Positions 44,735-53,692 are shown, numbered from the stretch's first letter. The stretch is DNA of 64,000 nt from CAYJBH01 sp964368815 (GCA_964368815.1 CAYJDA010000001.1:124001-188000); one strand, 5' to 3'. The notes: generated by a model from the letters alone, not told the origin. A program made the numbers and translations.

Positions 44735-45731
44735 CGGTTACCTCCAGCAATTTATTAACCTGGTAGGCTAACACATCAAATTCTTCAGGTGTTAGCGACT
44801 GTGCTCCATCGCACAGGGCAAGTTCAGGCGAATTGTGAACCTCAATAATTAACCCATCGGCACCACAGGCAGCGGCTGCAAGCGACATTTCTCTTACATA
44901 CTTCGAGGTTCCAAGTGCGTGACTTGGGTCAACAATTACCGGAAGATGGCTATGAGCCTTAATATAGGGAATAGCCGAGAGGTCTAAGGTGTTGCGCAAA
45001 GCAGTTTCATAAGTTCTTATCCCCCTCTCACAGATAATTACGTTTCTGTTACCCTCTGATAAAATATATTCGGCACTCATTAGAAGTTCTTCAATGGTAC
45101 TGGATAGGCCACGTTTTAGCAAAATTGGTTTTTCACCTCTTCCGAGTTCACGCAGCAGCTCAAAGTTCTGCATGTTTCTCGCTCCTACCTGAATCATGTC
45201 AACATCCTTAAACAGCGATACATGTGCGGTGTCTAACACCTCAGACACCACAGGTAATCCATTTTCTTTTCCCGCTTGAATAAGTAACGACAATCCATCT
45301 TCTTTAAGACCTTGAAATGCATATGGTGATGTTCTTGGTTTAAATGCACCGCCTCTTAGCATGCCTGCACCGGAGGACTTAACAGCTTTGGCTACCGCAC
45401 CCATCTGCGAAGCAGACTCAACCGAGCAAGGGCCTGCAATAAGGGCAAAGTTGCCGCCACCAATATATGTTTGTCCAATCTTTACAACGGTATCTTCAGG
45501 ATGAAACTTACGATTCGCCAATTTATATGGCTCGCTTACCCTCCTCACTGCTTCAACAATCGGAAGTGCTTCCAGATGACCGATATCAATCCTTGTGGTA
45601 TCCCCTACGAGCCCAACAACAATACTATCCTCACCGGTACTGATATCTAAGCGTAAATTTTGCGAAGTTAACCAGTTTTTTAAGGAATTAAATTCCTTAT
45701 CATCTGATTTCTTGTTTAAAATAACTATCAT
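44724..45731 (-). CDS. aroF: DAHP synthase (type I-beta with N-terminal regulatory domain)
   Basis: This 335-residue enzyme condenses PEP and erythrose 4-phosphate, the entry step of aromatic synthesis. An N-terminal ferredoxin-like domain (about 1-70) precedes the barrel, which has AGPCSVES, KPRTSPYAFQGL, KRGLSSTIEE, ICERGIRTYE and PVIVDPSHALG. In related enzymes such as that of Thermotoga the N-terminal domain gives feedback inhibition by Tyr or Phe. It is the first gene of the operon, with AAGGACG before the ATG and a promoter at 45772-45800. Confidence 0.95.
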   Translation of the reverse strand: MIVILNKKSDDKEFNSLKNWLTSQNLRLDISTGEDSIVVGLVGDTTRIDIGHLEALPIVEAVRRVSEPYKLANRKFHPEDTVVKIGQTYIGGGNFALIAGPCSVESASQMGAVAKAVKSSGAGMLRGGAFKPRTSPYAFQGLKEDGLSLLIQAGKENGLPVVSEVLDTAHVSLFKDVDMIQVGARNMQNFELLRELGRGEKPILLKRGLSSTIEELLMSAEYILSEGNRNVIICERGIRTYETALRNTLDLSAIPYIKAHSHLPVIVDPSHALGTSKYVREMSLAAAACGADGLIIEVHNSPELALCDGAQSLTPEEFDVLAYQVNKLLEVTGEF

Positions 45732-45771
45732 TATCGTCCTTATATATTATATAATTTAATTGTCTTTATAC

Positions 45772-45800
45772 ATTATAACAATAATCGACTGTATTTTCAA
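45772..45800 (-). promoter_or_regulatory. Sigma-A promoter of the aro operon
   Basis: Minus-strand TTGAAA (45800-45795) and TATAAT (45777-45772) are 17 bases apart. The leader is about 35 bases, too short for a T-box or a long attenuator. Confidence 0.75.
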
Positions 45801-45860
45801 GACATATTATACAAAATAAGACCAATAGTAAACTCTAAAAAATAAATATATTCAAGGTTA

Positions 45861-45889
45861 TTTACATTCGCTCTTCACTATAGTATAAT
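45861..45889 (+). promoter_or_regulatory. Sigma-A promoter of the uracil permease gene
   Basis: TTTACA (45861-45866) and TATAAT (45884-45889) are 17 bases apart. The predicted start is near 45896, so the TTG at 45903 is unlikely to be the start codon. Confidence 0.7.
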
Positions 45890-45941
45890 ATATAGAGGTA
45901 ATTTGTCGAAGAATATGATTAATGAAAGGATGGGCTTATTT

Positions 45942-47183
45942 ATGCATCAACAGCTTTCCACAAACAAACGTATTATTCTGGGAGTGCAACATCTGTTCGC
46001 CATGTTTGGAGCGACAGTTTTGGTTCCCGCTTTAACCGGTCTTAATGTTTCAGTTACATTAATTTGCGCAGGACTCGGAACACTTTTGTTTCATTTTATT
46101 ACGAAACATCAGGTTCCTGTTTTTTTGGGTTCTAGTTTTGCATACATTGCGGCCTTACAGATAGTAATAGGAACAGTTCCTAGTGATAGCTATGCGGGAA
46201 ATACCGGCATTGCTTATGCTCAAGGTGGCATAATAGTTTCAGGTCTGGTATACCTTGTTTTAGCTCTGCTCGTCAAGGTTATAGGCACCGAAAAAGTTAG
46301 AAGCTTTTTCCCGCCTATAGTAGTAGGCCCTGTTATAGTTGTTATCGGCATTACACTTGCGCCTACCGGAATAGCAAGTGCTTCTCAGAACTGGATTATT
46401 GCTGCAATTGTGTTGATAGTTATTATTATTGCTACATGTTTTGCCAAGGGGTTTTTCAAGTTAGTACCGATACTTATAGGTCTTGTTCTCGGTTATGCCG
46501 TTTCGCTGATATGCGATTTGTTAAACGTTTTCCCAGAAAAGCTTATCAATTTTTCGACAGTATCCGAAGCACCTGTATTTATTGATTTTACTGCATTCAC
46601 TCTTCCTCAGTTTGATCCCCATGCTATTGCTATGATAGCTCCGATTGCCCTTGTAACATTCTTAGAGCACATAGGCGACATCACTACAAACGGATCAGTT
46701 GTTGGGCAAGATTTCTTTAAAAAGCCGGGCCTTCATCGCACCTTAACCGGAGACGGCGTAGCCAGCGTTCTTGCAGGGCTGCTGGGTGGACCGCCAAACA
46801 CCACCTATTCTGAGAACACCGGTGTTCTTGCAGTAACCAGAATATATGATCCTATCGTTATAAAAATTGCTGCTGTTTTTGCAATTGTTCTTGGACTTTT
46901 TGGAAAACTTGGTGCAATTTTAGCAAGTATTCCCGATCCGGTTAAAGGTGGTATGTCTATCATTCTTTTCGGCATGATTGCTGCTGTTGGTATGCGTACC
47001 ATGGTTGATGCAAAGGTAGAGTTTTCTAAAAGTCGCAACCTGCTTATCTGTGGTTTAATATTGGTATTTGGACTAGGAACAAGTGCTATAAATATAACGC
47101 TTTTCGGTTTGCAATTCAGCGGATTGTTTGTGGCTGTATTAGTTGGAGTTATTGCCAACAAGGTTCTTCCTCAGGATATCTAA
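45942..47183 (+). CDS. uraA: Uracil permease (nucleobase:cation symporter 2 family)
   Basis: The protein has about 12-14 hydrophobic segments and the NCS2 signatures QHLFAMFGATVLVPALTG near the N-terminus, TFLEHIGDITTNGSV in the middle and LGGPPNTTYSENTGV near residue 280. These match the UraA/PyrP uracil branch more than xanthine permeases. The frame is open from a TTG at 45903, but with transcription starting near 45896 the ATG at 45942, preceded by GAAAGGA, is more likely (414 residues). The leader of about 45 bases is too short for a PyrR-type attenuator. It is monocistronic and ends in a shared terminator. Confidence 0.9.
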   Translation: MHQQLSTNKRIILGVQHLFAMFGATVLVPALTGLNVSVTLICAGLGTLLFHFITKHQVPVFLGSSFAYIAALQIVIGTVPSDSYAGNTGIAYAQGGIIVSGLVYLVLALLVKVIGTEKVRSFFPPIVVGPVIVVIGITLAPTGIASASQNWIIAAIVLIVIIIATCFAKGFFKLVPILIGLVLGYAVSLICDLLNVFPEKLINFSTVSEAPVFIDFTAFTLPQFDPHAIAMIAPIALVTFLEHIGDITTNGSVVGQDFFKKPGLHRTLTGDGVASVLAGLLGGPPNTTYSENTGVLAVTRIYDPIVIKIAAVFAIVLGLFGKLGAILASIPDPVKGGMSIILFGMIAAVGMRTMVDAKVEFSKSRNLLICGLILVFGLGTSAINITLFGLQFSGLFVAVLVGVIANKVLPQDI

Positions 47184-47192
47184 GTTATATAT

Positions 47193-47236
47193 AAAAAAAT
47201 GCTGTGACGATAATTTGTTCGTCACAGCATTTTTTT
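47193..47236. terminator. Bidirectional terminator between uraA and the small lipoprotein gene
   Basis: A perfect 18-base stem (47193-47210 with 47219-47236) reads as seven A, TGCTGTGACGA, loop, and the complement ending in seven T. It overlaps the lipoprotein stop codon at 47235. Confidence 0.93.
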
Positions 47237-47777
47237 AGCCGTATTCGTAATCGGGAGCATTATCCTTGTATCTTAAAATTATGCGTCCATCATTAGTAAA
47301 GTCAATTTCCGGAAATATCCAACCGTCGCCACTCATATCCTGATTATCGTATGCTCTGATGTCAAACATTTCTCCCTCTTCGCCCTTTGGAATGGTTATC
47401 TGGGCGGTATTACCGTTTGTTATTGTGTCTTTAGAATATTCATCTGCCCAATTGTCGCTACCCGTTATACTGTATTGAAGTCCGTATATATCACTACCGG
47501 TCTGGTTATCAATTTCAATTTCATACATGTTTTCGGTCATCATTTCGGAGCTACTGCCCGTAGAGTTGATTGAATCTGAATTTATACTATCGGAATCCTC
47601 CTTCATGGATGAAGAATTATTGCTATCAGAATTCGCTTCATCTGTGATAGCTTCTGAGGTAGTAGTTTCGGGTTTCACCTCGGTACTTGTTGTATTCGCT
47701 GTTTCATTTTCCATGCAACCCGCCAAGGTTAGTAAAGCAAAACCTGTTAAAGCGGCTACAGAAATAATTTTTTTCAT
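47235..47777 (-). CDS. Small lipoprotein of unknown function
   Basis: This 180-residue protein has a clear lipoprotein signal (ALTGFALLTLAGC, lipidated cysteine 21). A linker of about 60 residues rich in Ser, Thr, Asn, Asp and Glu follows, then a small globular domain from about residue 85. The domain starts YEIEIDNQTGSDIYGLQYS and ends IILRYKD, a beta-rich pattern with alternating hydrophobic residues. I do not recognise a named family. The sequence suggests a surface-exposed beta-sandwich on a flexible tether. GGAGTG precedes the ATG. It has no operon partner. Confidence 0.75.
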   Translation of the reverse strand: MKKIISVAALTGFALLTLAGCMENETANTTSTEVKPETTTSEAITDEANSDSNNSSSMKEDSDSINSDSINSTGSSSEMMTENMYEIEIDNQTGSDIYGLQYSITGSDNWADEYSKDTITNGNTAQITIPKGEEGEMFDIRAYDNQDMSGDGWIFPEIDFTNDGRIILRYKDNAPDYEYG

Positions 47778-48006
47778 TTAATCCACACTCCTATATGAAT
47801 TCATCTGCTATTTTATGATTTATGAACCCGTTTAGATGCAGGGTTTAGTTTATAATATAACTTTTGCAGTTTAACTTTTTTTGACGGTGTTCCATCAAAT
47901 TTTGTTAAAACATTTGGTTACTATTCTACCATTATTCGAGCTGTAAAATAAACATCTCATTTCCTAATTCAATAATTTTACCACGCTCTTTTGAGGTGAT
48001 AATTAA

Positions 48007-48198
48007 TTTATCTTTTCAGATAAAATGTTTGTATAATCAATCAACTTGAAAAACGTTACAACGTTTTTCAACCCAATAGCATAGCTATTGTCTGCACACA
48101 AAGTGTGCAATTGAAGATTTTGAAGTAGTTTATGTGCATTTCATGCACTATAATCATGCAACGCTTGATTTTGAAAAACATATTGTTTTTCAAGTTGA
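48007..48198. repeat. Chain of short hairpins within a 14-bp inverted repeat, unknown element
   Basis: The 537-base gap 47778-48314 has no gene but holds this element. The outer arms, 48041-48054 and 48185-48198, are perfect complements over 14 bases (TCAACTTGAAAAAC). Inside are consecutive hairpins: 48046-48071 (12 bp), CAATAGC-ATA-GCTATTG (48074-48090), TGCACAC-AAA-GTGTGCA (48093-48109), GTGCAT-TTC-ATGCAC (48134-48148), a stem with one mismatch at 48152-48170 (loop AAC), and TTGAAAAACA-TAT-TGTTTTTCAA (48171-48193). One more lies just outside (48007-48024). Five of the inner ones have 3-base loops. The stems differ in sequence, so this is not a simple tandem repeat. It could be a MITE-like element or a structured RNA; no target-site duplication is obvious. 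Confidence 0.65.
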
Positions 48199-48243
48199 AC
48201 TACTATATCCAGCTTATAAAATGTCGATTGTATCCAAAAGTTA

Positions 48244-48271
48244 AACCCCACACCTATTCGGGTACGGGGTT
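48244..48271 (-). terminator. Probable terminator after lysC
   Basis: AACCCC (48244-48249) pairs with GGGGTT (48266-48271), with inner ACC/GGT pairing. It lies 44 bases after the lysC stop; the following T-run on the minus strand is short. Confidence 0.5.
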
Positions 48272-48314
48272 ATTTTGTGCAGCTATTTAATTTTTATTCA
48301 AGAATTATGTTTTT

Positions 48315-49523
48315 TTAGCTTATAAATGCGTCATGTACTGCCACAACGGCTTTGTCGGTATCGGATTTATTAATTAAAACCGATATTTTTATTTCGCTGG
48401 TAGATATCATTCGTATATTGATTCCCGCTTCATAAAGTGCCTCAAACATACGTGATGCAACACCGCTATGACTCTGCATACCGGCACCTACAATAGACAC
48501 CTTTGCAACATCATCAGCTACTACCACCTGTTTAGCTCCATTTTTCTCTTTAAACTCTTCAACAATGGACATTGCCGTTTCTTTCTCGCTCGCCGGGACT
48601 GTAAAAGAAATATCCTTAGTTAGATCGCGTCCTACACTTTGCAGGATAATATCTACATTTATCTTATGTTGTGCAAGATTTGAAAATAGTTTAAAGGAAG
48701 TTCCGGGTTCATCCTTTACACCAATAACCGAGAAAACAGCAACATTTGTGTCCTTAGCGACACCCTTAATCAACATACCTTCCACTTCGTCAGTTACCTC
48801 CTTAACAATAGTTCCGGGATTATTTGTTATGCTGGATAAAACCTCCAGCTCTACTCCAAATTTCTTTGCAAGCTCTACCGAGCGATTATTAAGCACCTGA
48901 GCACCAAGAGACGCTAATTCCAACATCTCATCAAAGGTTATCTCGTTAAGCTTTTGTGCCTTTTTTGCTATACGTGGATCAGATGTATACACACCCTCAA
49001 CATCGGTGAAAATTTGGCATCTGTCTGCCTTTAGCGCAACAGCTACCGCAACCGCACTGGTATCACTTCCACCCCGCCCCAAGGTTGTTACATCGTCAAG
49101 ACTATTTACACCCTGAAATCCAGCAATAATAACGATTTGATTTTTTGCCAGTTCATTTTCAATGCGTTCCGGATCAAGGCGCTTAATCCTCGCCCTTGTA
49201 TGAATGCGGTCGGTAACAAATCCTGCTTGCCATCCGGTTAAAGACATTGCCGAATAGCCCATCTCAATTAGTGCAGAGGCTAACAACGCAGCTGAAATTT
49301 GTTCTCCTGCAGCAAGCAAAGCATCTCTTTCTCGAAGTGCAGGCTTTTGTGTGATTTCATCAAACTTTTCAATAAGGTCATCTGTTGTATCGCCCTGTGC
49401 AGAAACGACAACAGCAACGCTATTTCCTGCAGAATAGGTTGCAGCTACAATTTTGGCAACCCTGAAAATTTTCTCCCTATCGGCTACCGAACTTCCTCCA
49501 AATTTTTGTACTATTAATGCCAT
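48315..49523 (-). CDS. lysC: Aspartate kinase
   Basis: This 402-residue enzyme phosphorylates aspartate, the entry to Lys, Met and Thr synthesis. The N-terminal kinase motif is VQKFGGSSVAD, with TTLGRGGSDTSAVAVA in the middle. Two ACT domains follow (about 265-400), usual for allosteric control by Lys and/or Thr. It overlaps thrB by one base and is the last gene of the rny-pduL-hom-thrB-lysC run. It is monofunctional, not fused to homoserine dehydrogenase. Confidence 0.95.
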   Translation of the reverse strand: MALIVQKFGGSSVADREKIFRVAKIVAATYSAGNSVAVVVSAQGDTTDDLIEKFDEITQKPALRERDALLAAGEQISAALLASALIEMGYSAMSLTGWQAGFVTDRIHTRARIKRLDPERIENELAKNQIVIIAGFQGVNSLDDVTTLGRGGSDTSAVAVAVALKADRCQIFTDVEGVYTSDPRIAKKAQKLNEITFDEMLELASLGAQVLNNRSVELAKKFGVELEVLSSITNNPGTIVKEVTDEVEGMLIKGVAKDTNVAVFSVIGVKDEPGTSFKLFSNLAQHKINVDIILQSVGRDLTKDISFTVPASEKETAMSIVEEFKEKNGAKQVVVADDVAKVSIVGAGMQSHSGVASRMFEALYEAGINIRMISTSEIKISVLINKSDTDKAVVAVHDAFIS

Positions 49524-50419
49524 TAATCAATTCTCCGTACTCTTGGCTTTTCGTTAGAAGGCGAAAGGCGCATAATATTGTAATCACTAATCTCAGGATT
49601 GTTTTTTATGCCGCATTCCGCATGCTCTAAAAATGTTTTTAAGTGGTCAGCTGTTACAACAGCCATAATAGTCGGTCCTGCACCACTTATATATACTGTC
49701 CTCGCTCCCCAGCTCGGACATAACTCAAATATTTTATCTCCGCCACGTATCAATGGTAACCGGTACTGCTGTTGCACTTTATCTCTTGTAGCTATTTCGA
49801 GAAGGTCGTATCGTCCCTCACAGAAAGCAGCAGTTGCCAGCGCACTCCGACCAATGTTATATACCGCATCAGCAAATGGCAATGATTTTGGAAGCACTTC
49901 TCTTGCCTTCACCGTCGGCAGAGTAAATGGTGGAACAAATGCGACAAAACACAAATGTTCACTGATAGGTTTTCGATGATAGTATAGAACTCCTTCGTCA
50001 AAAACTCCGGTAACAAAACCTCCCAGCAATGCCGGTGCAACGTTGTCGGGATGTCCCTCTATCGCTGTTGCATGGTTTAACAGTTCACTATCTGTAAAGG
50101 GATGCTTCATCATTTCGTTAGCAATCAATAGTGCCGAAACTATACAGGCTGATGAAGAACCTAATCCTCGTGTGGATGGTATTGAAGGTTGCTCTATTAT
50201 TCTGAGTCCTGTAAATTGATGTCCACACAGATCAAAAAGGCTTTTTACAGTAGAATAAATAAGATTATCTTCTGCCTTACTTGCCCCAGGCGCAGCTGTA
50301 ATTTCTACTCCGTCAAACTCCTCCACCATAATTCTGTTGTATAGATTTAACGCCAATCCGAGGCTGTCAAATCCCGAACCAATATTGGCAGATGTTGCTG
50401 CTATTTCAACCGAAAACAT
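49523..50419 (-). CDS. thrB: Homoserine kinase
   Basis: This 298-residue GHMP kinase phosphorylates homoserine for threonine synthesis. Motifs: AATSANIGSGFDSLGLALNLYNR at the N-terminus (typical of ThrB), the ATP loop RGLGSSSACIVSAL near 90 and the C-terminal VYISGAGPTIMAVV. Its start overlaps the end of hom by one base and its stop overlaps lysC by one base. No threonine synthase gene is in the window. Confidence 0.95.
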   Translation of the reverse strand: MFSVEIAATSANIGSGFDSLGLALNLYNRIMVEEFDGVEITAAPGASKAEDNLIYSTVKSLFDLCGHQFTGLRIIEQPSIPSTRGLGSSSACIVSALLIANEMMKHPFTDSELLNHATAIEGHPDNVAPALLGGFVTGVFDEGVLYYHRKPISEHLCFVAFVPPFTLPTVKAREVLPKSLPFADAVYNIGRSALATAAFCEGRYDLLEIATRDKVQQQYRLPLIRGGDKIFELCPSWGARTVYISGAGPTIMAVVTADHLKTFLEHAECGIKNNPEISDYNIMRLSPSNEKPRVRRID

Positions 50420-51465
50420 TACACCACCACATCAGTTAACGCGGATAACGGTGCAACGGCATCGGATATTTTTTCATAGGTTTCCTCACCCCAGCAAAGA
50501 GTTTTGTGTATCTCGCTTCCAATCATGCAACATTCAACAATGTCAGAAACCACGGCGCTGGCTGTAGCCATGCCGCCTGCCCCTTGCCCGTAAAACATTA
50601 CATCGCCAAGCATATCGCATTTTGCTACAACGGCATTATATACACCGTTTACGGAAGATAAGATGTTTGTTTTAGAAACCAGTAACGGAGTTACTCCACA
50701 ATAAAGTGTATTCCCGTCTTCTCTTGCATATGCTACTAACTTAATTGACATATTTCGTTTTAAAGCATTAGCAATATCGGAATCAGTAATATCTCTTATT
50801 CCAACGGTAGGAATTTTATCCGGCGATAAATACTTACCAAAAGAAATTGAAGCTAAAATACTTATCTTACGCAGAGCATCAATGCCATCGATATCGGCTG
50901 ATGGGTTTGCTTCAGCAAATCCGCGAGCCTGAGCTTCACAAAGTGCATCATTATAGGATAGACCAACCTCCTCCATTCTGCCTAAAATATAGTTAGTTGT
51001 TCCATTTACTATTCCATAAATAGCATTTATACGATTTGCCACCAAGGAACGATGAAGCGGCGAAATAATCGGCGTTCCTCCGCCTACACTTGCCTCAAAC
51101 AAAAAGCATAAGTTTTTATTCTTTGCTATACCTATTAGCTCGGTTCCGTGCTCAGAAACTAACTGTTTATTAGATGTTATCACTGATTTTCCGGAAAGTA
51201 ATGCCGCTTTAACATATTTGTATGCCGGCTCTACCCCGCCCATAGTTTCAACCACTATGGTTATATCGTCATCTAAAAGTATCTCGTCAAGGTTTGAAGT
51301 GAAAATTGCACTACGAGGGTGCATTGAAAAGTCCCTGATATCAAGTATTTTTTTTATCTCTATTTGGTGGCCTGTATTGCTTTCAACATGCTTTCCATTT
51401 TTCGATAAAAGGTCATAAACTCCACTTCCAACAATACCAAAGCCGAGTATTGCAACATTAATCAT
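50419..51465 (-). CDS. hom: Homoserine dehydrogenase without ACT domain
   Basis: This 348-residue enzyme reduces aspartate semialdehyde to homoserine. NAD(P)-binding loop GFGIVGSGVYDLL, then ETMGGVEPA, TSNKQLVSEHG, SVGGGTPIISPL and GIVNGTTNYIL, with the catalytic lysine region after ANPSADIDGIDA. It ends about 80-90 residues earlier than the Bacillus enzyme, so the C-terminal ACT domain that senses threonine is absent. It follows pduL by 14 bases. Confidence 0.94.
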   Translation of the reverse strand: MINVAILGFGIVGSGVYDLLSKNGKHVESNTGHQIEIKKILDIRDFSMHPRSAIFTSNLDEILLDDDITIVVETMGGVEPAYKYVKAALLSGKSVITSNKQLVSEHGTELIGIAKNKNLCFLFEASVGGGTPIISPLHRSLVANRINAIYGIVNGTTNYILGRMEEVGLSYNDALCEAQARGFAEANPSADIDGIDALRKISILASISFGKYLSPDKIPTVGIRDITDSDIANALKRNMSIKLVAYAREDGNTLYCGVTPLLVSKTNILSSVNGVYNAVVAKCDMLGDVMFYGQGAGGMATASAVVSDIVECCMIGSEIHKTLCWGEETYEKISDAVAPLSALTDVVV

Positions 51466-51479
51466 GTGACACTCCGAAA

Positions 51480-52043
51480 TTATTTAACTACTTTTCCTGA
51501 TGATGGTCCACCTGCCGCATTAGACTCGTCGGTATCAATATGTACCGCATCAGCAAAGGAGCCTGAAACTCGCACAACGACATCACCAAATACAACTTTG
51601 CGTTCATTCTCTCCGCACTCGATACCAATAATTTGCTTGTCTGCAATACCGAACTTTTCGGCGGTTTCGGGGGTACAGTGAAGATGACGCTTTGCAACAA
51701 TAACACCTTCAGTTAATGTTAGCTCGCCCGCCGGACCTCTTAATATACATCCCGGAGATCCTTCAACATTTCCCGACTCCCTGATAGGTGCCGCTACGCC
51801 GATACTTCTTGCATCGGTTAGTGAGATTTCCACCTGTGTTGCCGGACGTACAGGACCTAATATAGAAACTCCTGCAATTTCACGCTTTGGTCCCACCACA
51901 GTTAGTCGCTCATGACATACGTATTGACCGGGTTGTGATAATTCTTTTTTGTTGTTCAGCTCGTAACCAGCTCCAAAAAGAATCTCTAAATCCTGCTGTG
52001 ACACATGTATATGACGTGCTGACGTCTCTACCATTACATTCAT
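51480..52043 (-). CDS. pduL: Phosphate propanoyltransferase / acetyltransferase PduL
   Basis: This 187-residue protein has the PduL repeats: ETSARHIHVSQQDLEILFG at the N-terminus and KRHLHCTPETAEKFG in the second half, with the metal-binding histidines visible in both. PduL exchanges CoA and phosphate on acyl groups. Outside microcompartments it can replace Pta, making acetyl phosphate for acetate production. No microcompartment shell gene and no encapsulation peptide are seen, so the free cytoplasmic form is likely. It lies between rny and hom, an odd partner choice, with gaps of 21 and 14 bases. Confidence 0.92.
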   Translation of the reverse strand: MNVMVETSARHIHVSQQDLEILFGAGYELNNKKELSQPGQYVCHERLTVVGPKREIAGVSILGPVRPATQVEISLTDARSIGVAAPIRESGNVEGSPGCILRGPAGELTLTEGVIVAKRHLHCTPETAEKFGIADKQIIGIECGENERKVVFGDVVVRVSGSFADAVHIDTDESNAAGGPSSGKVVK

Positions 52044-52064
52044 TTTTCTACTCCTTAATTATTA

Positions 52065-53615
52065 CTATTTTGCATACTCTGTGGCACGACTTTCGCGAAT
52101 AACATTAACCTTTATCTGTCCAGGGTATGTTAACTCATCCTCAACCTTTTTCGCAATATCCCGTGCCATAATTACTATCTGATCGTCGGTAATATTTTCA
52201 GGTTTAACCATAATTCTAACCTCACGCCCTGCCTGAAGAGCAAAACATGTTTCAACACCTTCAAATCCTTTACCTATTTCTTCAAGGCTCTCTAAGCGCT
52301 TAATATAACTCTCAAGATTTTCACGCCTTGCACCCGGTCTTGCAGCGCTGATAGCATCCGCTGCCATAACAATAAATGCAAGAGGTGTTGTTGCCGGCAC
52401 ATCGCTGTGATGTGCCTCAATAGCATGAATAATATTTTGATTTTCCTTATATTTTTTCGCAAGATCTACACCGATAGATACATGAGTACCCTCTACTTCA
52501 TGATCCATTGCCTTACCAATATCATGCAAAAGACCCGCTCTCCTTGCCTGTGGAACATTAATTCCGAGTTCAGCTGCAAGCAATCCGCTTAAAAAACTTA
52601 CTTCAAGCGAATGTTTTAATACATTTTGGCCATAACTTGTGCGGTATTTTAAACGACCAATCAGCTTCACTAAGTCGGGATGAAGTCCATTTACGCAGGC
52701 ATCCATAACAGCCTTCTCACCCTCTCTTTTAATGACCTGATTAATCTCTTTGCGACATTTTTCGGCCATCTCTTCAATTCTTGCAGGGTGAATTCTGCCG
52801 TCAAGTATAAGTTTTTCTATAGTTTGACGTGCGACTTCTCGGCGAACCGGATCGAAACTTGAAATGGTAATTGCTTCCGGTGTGTCATCGATTATTAGCT
52901 CAACTCCGGTAGCCGTTTCTAAAGCTCGAATATTTCTTCCCTCACGACCTATAATTCTACCCTTTAAATCGTCGTTTGCTATGGGTATTACTGATACGGT
53001 AGCTTCACTTGCATGATCAGCAGCACAGCGGGAAATTGCTGCAGAAATGTGTTCTCTTGCAAGTCGATCGCAATCCTCTTTGCACTGAACATCGTACGCT
53101 GAAATTTTCACTGCCTTTTCGTGTGCTAAGTTTTCATCTATCTGCTGTAACAACATAGTTTTTGCTGCCTCGGTAGACATTCCGGCAACCTGTTCCAGCT
53201 TGGAGAGCTGATGCTCTTTTATTTGTTCTACTTCACTAAGACGTGCTTCCAACAGTTCGGAACGTTGCTTTAAATCTTCTTCCTTTTTTTCCTGCGCTGC
53301 TATTCTTTTATCGAGTGAACTTTCTTTTTGGTCTAATCTGCGTTCGCCTCTTTGAACTTCGGCGCGCCGCTCTTTCGCTTCCTTTTCTGCTTCGCTTCTT
53401 AGCTTAAATGCTTCATCTTTTGCCTCAATACTTGCTTCTTTGCGGCGTTGTTCTGCTTGTTTCATTGCGTCGTTTAATAGCTTGGTTGCCTGTTCTTTTG
53501 CGCTTCCGATGATGTTATCATCGCCTTTTTTTCGATAGAATGTACCCAGTATGAATGCCACAACTGCGACAATCAAAACCAATACAGCTATCGCCACATA
53601 TCCTAACGGTGGCAT
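52065..53615 (-). CDS. rny: Ribonuclease Y
   Basis: This 516-residue enzyme has an N-terminal membrane helix (about 4-24), a long charged coiled coil (about 40-200), a KH domain with LKGRIIGREGRNIRALE near 215, and an HD domain with LLHDIGKAMDHEVEGTH near 365. RNase Y starts mRNA decay at the inner membrane face of Firmicutes. Length is typical. AAGGAG lies about eight bases before the ATG. It is the first gene of a five-gene run that continues into pduL-hom-thrB-lysC. Confidence 0.96.
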   Translation of the reverse strand: MPPLGYVAIAVLVLIVAVVAFILGTFYRKKGDDNIIGSAKEQATKLLNDAMKQAEQRRKEASIEAKDEAFKLRSEAEKEAKERRAEVQRGERRLDQKESSLDKRIAAQEKKEEDLKQRSELLEARLSEVEQIKEHQLSKLEQVAGMSTEAAKTMLLQQIDENLAHEKAVKISAYDVQCKEDCDRLAREHISAAISRCAADHASEATVSVIPIANDDLKGRIIGREGRNIRALETATGVELIIDDTPEAITISSFDPVRREVARQTIEKLILDGRIHPARIEEMAEKCRKEINQVIKREGEKAVMDACVNGLHPDLVKLIGRLKYRTSYGQNVLKHSLEVSFLSGLLAAELGINVPQARRAGLLHDIGKAMDHEVEGTHVSIGVDLAKKYKENQNIIHAIEAHHSDVPATTPLAFIVMAADAISAARPGARRENLESYIKRLESLEEIGKGFEGVETCFALQAGREVRIMVKPENITDDQIVIMARDIAKKVEDELTYPGQIKVNVIRESRATEYAK

Positions 53616-53692
53616 ATCTGTAACTCCTTAAATTGTTTGTGTTTATGCGTATATAATTAACGGAAATATACCTAAATAATCTATACTATATA

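Noticed and set aside
48041..48198. CRISPR array
   Set aside because: The units are palindromes of different sequence, not identical direct repeats with unique spacers, and no cas gene is present.
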